Shown piece after piece: positions 58,801 to 64,000 of a stretch of 64,000 nt of DNA. The position numbers and the translations under genes are program-made. The stretch lies in assembly GCF_030272615.1 (NCBI RefSeq), contig NC_081409.1, positions 204,105,949 to 204,169,948 of the forward strand. The letters run 5' to 3'. The stretch comes from Cryptomeria japonica. Taxonomy: Eukaryota; Streptophyta; Pinopsida; Cupressales; Cupressaceae. A model generated the notes under the pieces. It was given only the letters and a program-made list of their open reading frames with translations, was not told the DNA's origin and searched no databases. Numbering within the stretch: position 1 is the stretch's first letter; each line of letters begins with the position of its first letter.

Positions 58801-60069
58801 GAAATCATTTTGAAAATTACCACCTTCAGAAGATAGCAGTGTTTTGAAAAAATTTACTGCCTCCGCAACAATCTCCTCAGGCTCTGTAAGTAGCTTTCCT
58901 AAAGAATCCTCTATACAAGAGATCCTATTGCTACTCCTTTTTAATTTAGTAGAAGAATGAAAAAACTTAGTATTTCTATCCCCATCAGACAACCATACCT
59001 CTCGAGATTTTTGTCTCGAAAAAATCTCTTCTCTAGCCATAATTTCTTCAAGTTCTATCCTTAAAGATTTTAGCTCATCAAAAACTAGGGGAACCATACC
59101 ATGATCAAGCACATGCTTATTAAGAGTTTCTATCATATCCTGAATTCTCTGTTTTTCATGAAAAATATTTTTAAAATGTAAAATATTCCATTCTTTAATG
59201 TTCAATTTTAAGAACTTCATCTTATTAACAAATTGGAACATTCGAGAACCTGCACAGAAGGGAGCAGATTCCCACCAATTTCTTAGGAGAGGTAAAAAGG
59301 AGGCATCTCTGAACCGCATAGGTTCAAACTTAAAAGGAGACCGAAAGGGAGCCTTATCCTCCAAAATACAGAGAGAAGTCAGAAAATGATCAAACCCTAA
59401 CATAGGCAAAATGGAGGAAGAAAATTCAAGGTCCGACTGCAACCAATTTTCAGAGAGAAGGAACCAATCTAATCTCTCTGCTATTTGTGAGAAATCCCTT
59501 CTCATATTTGTCCAAGTAAAAATCCCATTTTGAGACTTGCAATAAAAAAAACCCAAATGTAGGATGAAATTCCCAAAATCCTCCACGATACTTTTGTTTG
59601 GGAAAATCCCTCCACTTTTCTCACTAGGATCCAAAATCGCATTAAAATCCCCTCCAAAGACAACAAGAGACCCCTATCTCAAAGGAGAAGCCACCCTACT
59701 CAAGTCCCTCCATAGCTTCTTTTTATCCTGAATCCCAGAGGGAGCATATATATTGAACAACCAGAGTTTAACCTTAGAGACCTTGCTAGTAACCAAGAAC
59801 AACATCCAATGAACTGCCGAGGAGACCAATTGTACTTCTACATTATAAGCATTCCATAATAAAGCTAGTCCCCCAGAAGCGCCAATAGAAGAACAAGAGA
59901 GAGAGTTCCATTTTTTCCAAGATGAAAAAAGCACACTAGCAGATTCCTCAGACAATTTTGTTTCCTGAAGCATAACCAAATCACACTTGATTAAATCCAA
60001 TTGTAATTTAATCAAGTGTCTCTTGTTAGGGGCATTTAAGCCCCTAACATTCCAGGATATTAGTTTCAT
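55819..60069 (-). pseudogene. LINE ORF2: endonuclease, reverse transcriptase, RNase H
   Basis: The ATG at 60069 opens MKLISWNVRGLNAPNKR, the start of the AP-type endonuclease (LQETKLS). A TAG near 59676 precedes GGDFNAILDPSEKSGG. Reverse transcriptase follows (59634-57592): PGPDGF, TTMIALIPKK, KLDMVKAYDRV, RGLRQGDPLSPFLF and catalytic FADD in CLFADDTLLF. One conserved Arg is Cys (ADFCPIALCN). Between 57590 and 57010 are about four stops. 57006-55819 holds the zf-RVT segment (CVLCNKHLKSSSHLFLHC) and an RNase H with FDGASHGNPG, EFKAL, EGDSL and REINRVVDFLAN. The protein would nick DNA and copy the LINE RNA into it. It is dead here but well preserved. Confidence 0.92.
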
Positions 60070-60089
60070 TGCTTTTGAGGGGAGGTCGA

Positions 60090-63000
60090 AATTATTTTAG
60101 AATTATACTTTAAATTTATCAACAAATTAAAACATTTTTTATGAGTTTATAAGTAAAATAAAATATTTTAGAATTTTTCACATAATAAATATAAATCTAT
60201 AAAATAGTTGTAAGGGTGTTTGTCACATACAGATCATTATTTTTCTAATATTTCGAAAATGAGTTATGATAATCCATACTTTCAGTTATCTATTAAACTT
60301 GTAGATTAAGATTTCTTCTGTGGATAGTATTCTATGCTGATTTTGTAATCACATGTCCGTTGTGAGGGAACTAATATAATATTTGCAGCTAACTAATCTG
60401 ACAGTAGAAACCAGATCATGACAGGAAAACTTTTATATTTTCCTGCTAAGCCCAGGCTGGATTGTCTTGACAAATCTAAGTGATTTTGGTATTTTTATCT
60501 CTCTTCTAAAGTTGCAATCGAGTGAGTTCTTTCATATTACTTAATATCCTACTGCTTTCTTACACTTCTAGAGATGTAAAATTGAAATCTATGTTTCCAG
60601 GGAACCATAATTTGAGAAACAGTATCATCTCTTGTATTTTGAAGATTCTATTTTATTATTGTCTGAAAAATTCACAAGCTAAATGAGGACTGTTTAAGCT
60701 ATTACAATGTGAACTTTCTGAATATGGCTGCACCTTTGACTTAAAAGAATACTATTTAATGCTTCTCAACTAGATACCGTTCAACAGCTTTCTTATCAAT
60801 ATTCTGTGTGCCCCATATTTTTTTGTTCATCTTTTCATTGACCCACAACAATAAACCTCATAAACACTTTTATATCTAATAATATAACCTCATTTTCTTA
60901 TAAGTAAATAATAGACGAACTTATAACTTCTCATAGAGGAAACTGGTTTGAAATAAGTATTCTCTCTTGATCCATGTTTTTTTCCTGCACATAGCAAACA
61001 CATTGAAAAACATAGTTAGACCACAATAATAATTCATAATATTTTCTATCAATTTTCATCATGTTTACTAGGGAATATCAATAGTATTGACATGTACTTA
61101 TATATTTTATAATCTCATGTTCTATCTATCCTTCTATTGAAAAAAAAGATGTAATGATTGGAATTGTATTAGCTATATGTGAGATGGGGTGTTAAAAAAT
61201 TAATAATTACATGTTAAATAATATCATTCATTTGTCATTAATTTCGAACAGTCATTTTTTTATAATATTAGATAAAAACAAAAACAAAATATTAGATTGA
61301 TTCTATTTTAGAGAATGAATGCATAAGATAACTTTAGAAAAATTGAAAACAAACATAATCACACTTAAAAGAAAATGTCAAAAATGTTTTACTCAGACAA
61401 TCACATTGAAACTCACATTCCACACGGCCAACTCATCTTTATCACCATCTCCTTTGTCAAGTATTTGCACTCATCTTACTTTGCCTAGTGAAAAGAGGTA
61501 AGCACTGAATAGTATGAAAGATGAAGACATTTCAAGCCAGAACTTAAATATGTTAAATGAGACAAGTATGCTAATTTTCTTATAGATGGTTTGATTATGG
61601 TTATGGATTTTTTTGATTATTGTTGTTGACTATCATTTTTCATGGCAAGCTATCATCAGTTTTTCTCATTTCTTGGATAATATTTATGTCATGTCTAGTG
61701 TCCATTAAAAAGTATTTATGAGTTGATCTTGCATTCAAAGATTCTTTCAATTTGAACCCTTGTTATATTTTTTTCAATTGCTCTCTAACTTGTGCTTAAA
61801 ATAAATCTTCATGGGCTAGTTGGTTGGTCCTTATTTCTCTTAAGATATATGTAACTCAATTATTTCAAATTTTCAATCATAATAGCTTCAAATCTATCTT
61901 AAAGAGTCAATTAGAAAATTCACATAAAGTAACATTGTGTTCTCATTTTCTTTATTATTGTCAAATTTTACAAAATCCCTACTACTACTACACTCGCATG
62001 TGCCTACTAGTTAAACATCACTATTAAGAATAGTGTTTTAGTATGTAATTTTGAACATTCGAGATTTTTTTGTCTACAAGATTCACCGTCATGTTGAGGT
62101 GATTTCTTTAATAGTTCATTATCATGGGTGTATAGGTGATTAAAGGTGTTATGGTTTGCTTTGTTTGAACCTTCCTTGTTATGTGTTAGTAATACATGAT
62201 ATAAAAATGAAGATTGAATAGGATCAGTTTCATAGATGATATTATCAATATTTTTTTGTTTGTATAAAACACATAGTGATTGAGCTTGAAAGAAAATGGA
62301 GAGTAATAGACCTGTAATCAGCTTGTTCCACATGCACCACTAGGATAGAGCATAAGTTTTGTTTTTGTGCAAACCCTAAAGTTCTTAAAAGGATGTTAAT
62401 TATTGAGGAAACCAAATTGGTAGCTCCTCAACCTAGTGGAACAATAATTTTCATATATTTTGTAATGTTGTTTTTGAAGATGATGCTATTTCAAAGGGTT
62501 TGAAAATTCATTTCCCCTCTCCTCATGTTTCATCTATGTTGTCTCAAGATCTAAGACCATCTCTTAATGCATTTACTTCTGCCCGTCTTCATCTTGTTAC
62601 ACATTTACTCAAATAGATGTCGTTTGCTAGTCTAAATATGCTATTGACAATAAAATGATAGATTTTGCACGTAGAGATTCCTTTGTTGTTTTTCTAGTTG
62701 ACAAGAATATGGCAGATGCTATAAGTAGAGTTTCTTCTGCTATTTCTCCAACCAATGCTTACTAGTCAATTGCTGTAGACATAGTTCCTAAAATTACAAT
62801 GTTGTTATTGTTTCTTTTTCAATTTCTTATGATATTATTGGTGCTAAGATTTCTTCTAACTATATTTTTATGGTTAACCCTTTCGTGTTGGTAAGCTATG
62901 TTCTAATTGTATTAGTGGATCTACTTGGACAATTGTTTAATGTAGGAAGAAGTCTCCCTTTAATAAGTCATCATATTCTTAGGTTAGGATGTTAGATATT

Positions 63001-64000
63001 TTGTTCTAAAGGTCTCTATCAAAATAAGATGTAACTCTTTAGGCTCCAACTCTATTGTTTCTCTTCTTGTTGCCCTAATCTATTTTTTTGTGATTGGTTT
63101 TGTTCCAATTTTTCTTTTTGATGGTTGGTAATAGATTTGTAACAAGTTTGGGCCCTTCCTCATTTATTTTAATCAAGAACATTATAATATCAAACTTTAT
63201 ATCTACTTCAAAGGAAGAAAAATTGATAAAATTTGTGTTAGGATAAATAACTATGGTTACAAGGTTTAATGTTCATTTTTTTGATGTCAAAGAATATGAC
63301 ACTATAGATTTTGAATTCTATTTTTTTTTAATTTTCTTTTTTCAATGTTATTAGAAATGGTTGAGAAAAATGCATTGTCTTAAAAGAAGGTTGTGGTGAT
63401 TGACATGCATAGGGATTTTGAGTAGAACCACATTAATTATTTTTGGGTTATAGATTTTGTGATTTTTATTTAAGAAAAAATTCCATTGGAAAAATAATTT
63501 TACACTGACTTCTACACAAATAATAAAAATATAGACACAATTAATAAAAAAGAACTTGTGGGAATTATTGAGTCATAATGAAAATCATCTACAAATGTGA
63601 ATTTACAAGATTTGTAAAGTAGCTATGATAATTCTGCAAATATTTTGTGTCTTTCTCTATCTGATTGTGAATATCACAATGAAGATCTAAAAATTCTGTC
63701 CAAAAAAATTAACGATAATGTGAACAAATTGTTTAGCGTAAAACTAATTAATGAAATGTTTTCTGTAAAGATTCAATTGGTCAAATTCTAGATGAATGAA
63801 GCCACCGTGTCTAGCCAAAGAAAAAATCTAAGGTGTCTCATTAGGAAACCATGGAAAGTCTAGACTATGGTATATGTAAAAGATGCTAAAGCCATTTTTA
63901 AAATTTTTTCCTTCTATATACAACAATGTCATTTTTGTTGCTTTTAATATAAAAAACAATGTCATTTTAACACTTAATTGGATATATTCTCAAACCCTAA
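60090..64000. other. AT-rich region without recognised genes
   Basis: 3.9 kb with no coding domain, RNA gene or element end that I can support. Short open frames (for example 62007-62333 minus) have no recognisable motifs. 62460-62800 has scraps of open sequence with stops that might be old element remains. Confidence 0.5.

Larger units (their letters stand above)
34925..60085 (-). mobile_element. L1-like LINE, 5'-truncated, split by a gypsy element
   Basis: On the minus strand: ORF2 endonuclease start at 60069, reverse transcriptase, RNase H ending at 55819, a long 3' region to 53609, then after the 18.5-kb insertion (35077-53608) a typical plant LINE tail, with TTTTTTGAACCCGTTGTAA, AATAAAGTTTAGTGGCTATG and an A-rich end at about 34940-34925. 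Joining is supported by the CTACC duplication around the insertion. ORF1 is missing. I could not find the LINE's own target duplication. Confidence 0.75.

Noticed and set aside
34895-60125. Target duplication of the outer LINE
   Set aside because: The best similarity between the flanks (AAGTATAATT and AATTATACTT) is inverted, not direct, so it is not a target duplication.
62007-62333. 108-codon minus-strand frame
   Set aside because: No domain, AT-rich, no conserved neighbours; likely chance.
63985-64000. Telomere-like AAACCCTAA at the window end
   Set aside because: A single unit, with no tandem repeats.

Overview
The window is nuclear DNA of a large-genome land plant. A gymnosperm such as a conifer fits the very long nested retroelements and low gene density, but the sequence does not prove this. 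Only one gene looks like an intact host gene: a single-exon P-class PPR protein at 32791-34632. Nearly everything else recognisable is transposable-element sequence, most of it decayed by stop codons.

Layout. 1-2020: the 3' end of a Ty3/gypsy Tat-like element (hairpin array, 20-bp phased motif array, polypurine tract, LTR). 2302-16816: a CACTA (En/Spm) transposon with a TNP2-like transposase pseudogene and a second, TNPA/Transposase_24-like gene. The second gene is split by a complete 8-kb copia-like LTR element (7123-15101, TTTTT target duplication) that has no reverse transcriptase but carries a coiled-coil/zinc-knuckle gene and a second long ORF. 17514-26075: two partial copies of another element family. 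Copy B has a 3-kb minus-strand ORF; copy A lacks it. Both end in TCGATG-type motif arrays. 26078-28000: the 5' half of a minus-strand LINE. 28000-32600: AT-rich sequence without genes. 32791-34632: the PPR gene. 34925-60085: a minus-strand LINE whose 3' region is split by an 18.5-kb Tat-type Ty3/gypsy element (35077-53608, perfect CTACC duplication). 60090-64000: no gene recognised.

The most interesting pattern is shared by several unrelated LTR elements. Each carries an array of short CG-containing motifs spaced about 20 bp apart, with non-repeated sequence between them and a different core per family (ACGCGCCT, AGCGCT, TCGATG, ACCGA/TCGGT). The same elements also carry an accessory ORF; in the gypsy-type ones it lies antisense in the 3' region. 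In the full-length element that ORF encodes a plant mobile domain (PMD) protein, and the array occurs at both ends of the internal region in opposite orientations. By analogy with the VANC/short-motif system of Arabidopsis VANDAL transposons, I propose an element-specific DNA-binding or anti-silencing system. This is inference. A second striking structure is a row of seven stem-loops at 67-347 with an almost constant 15-nt loop and covarying stems.
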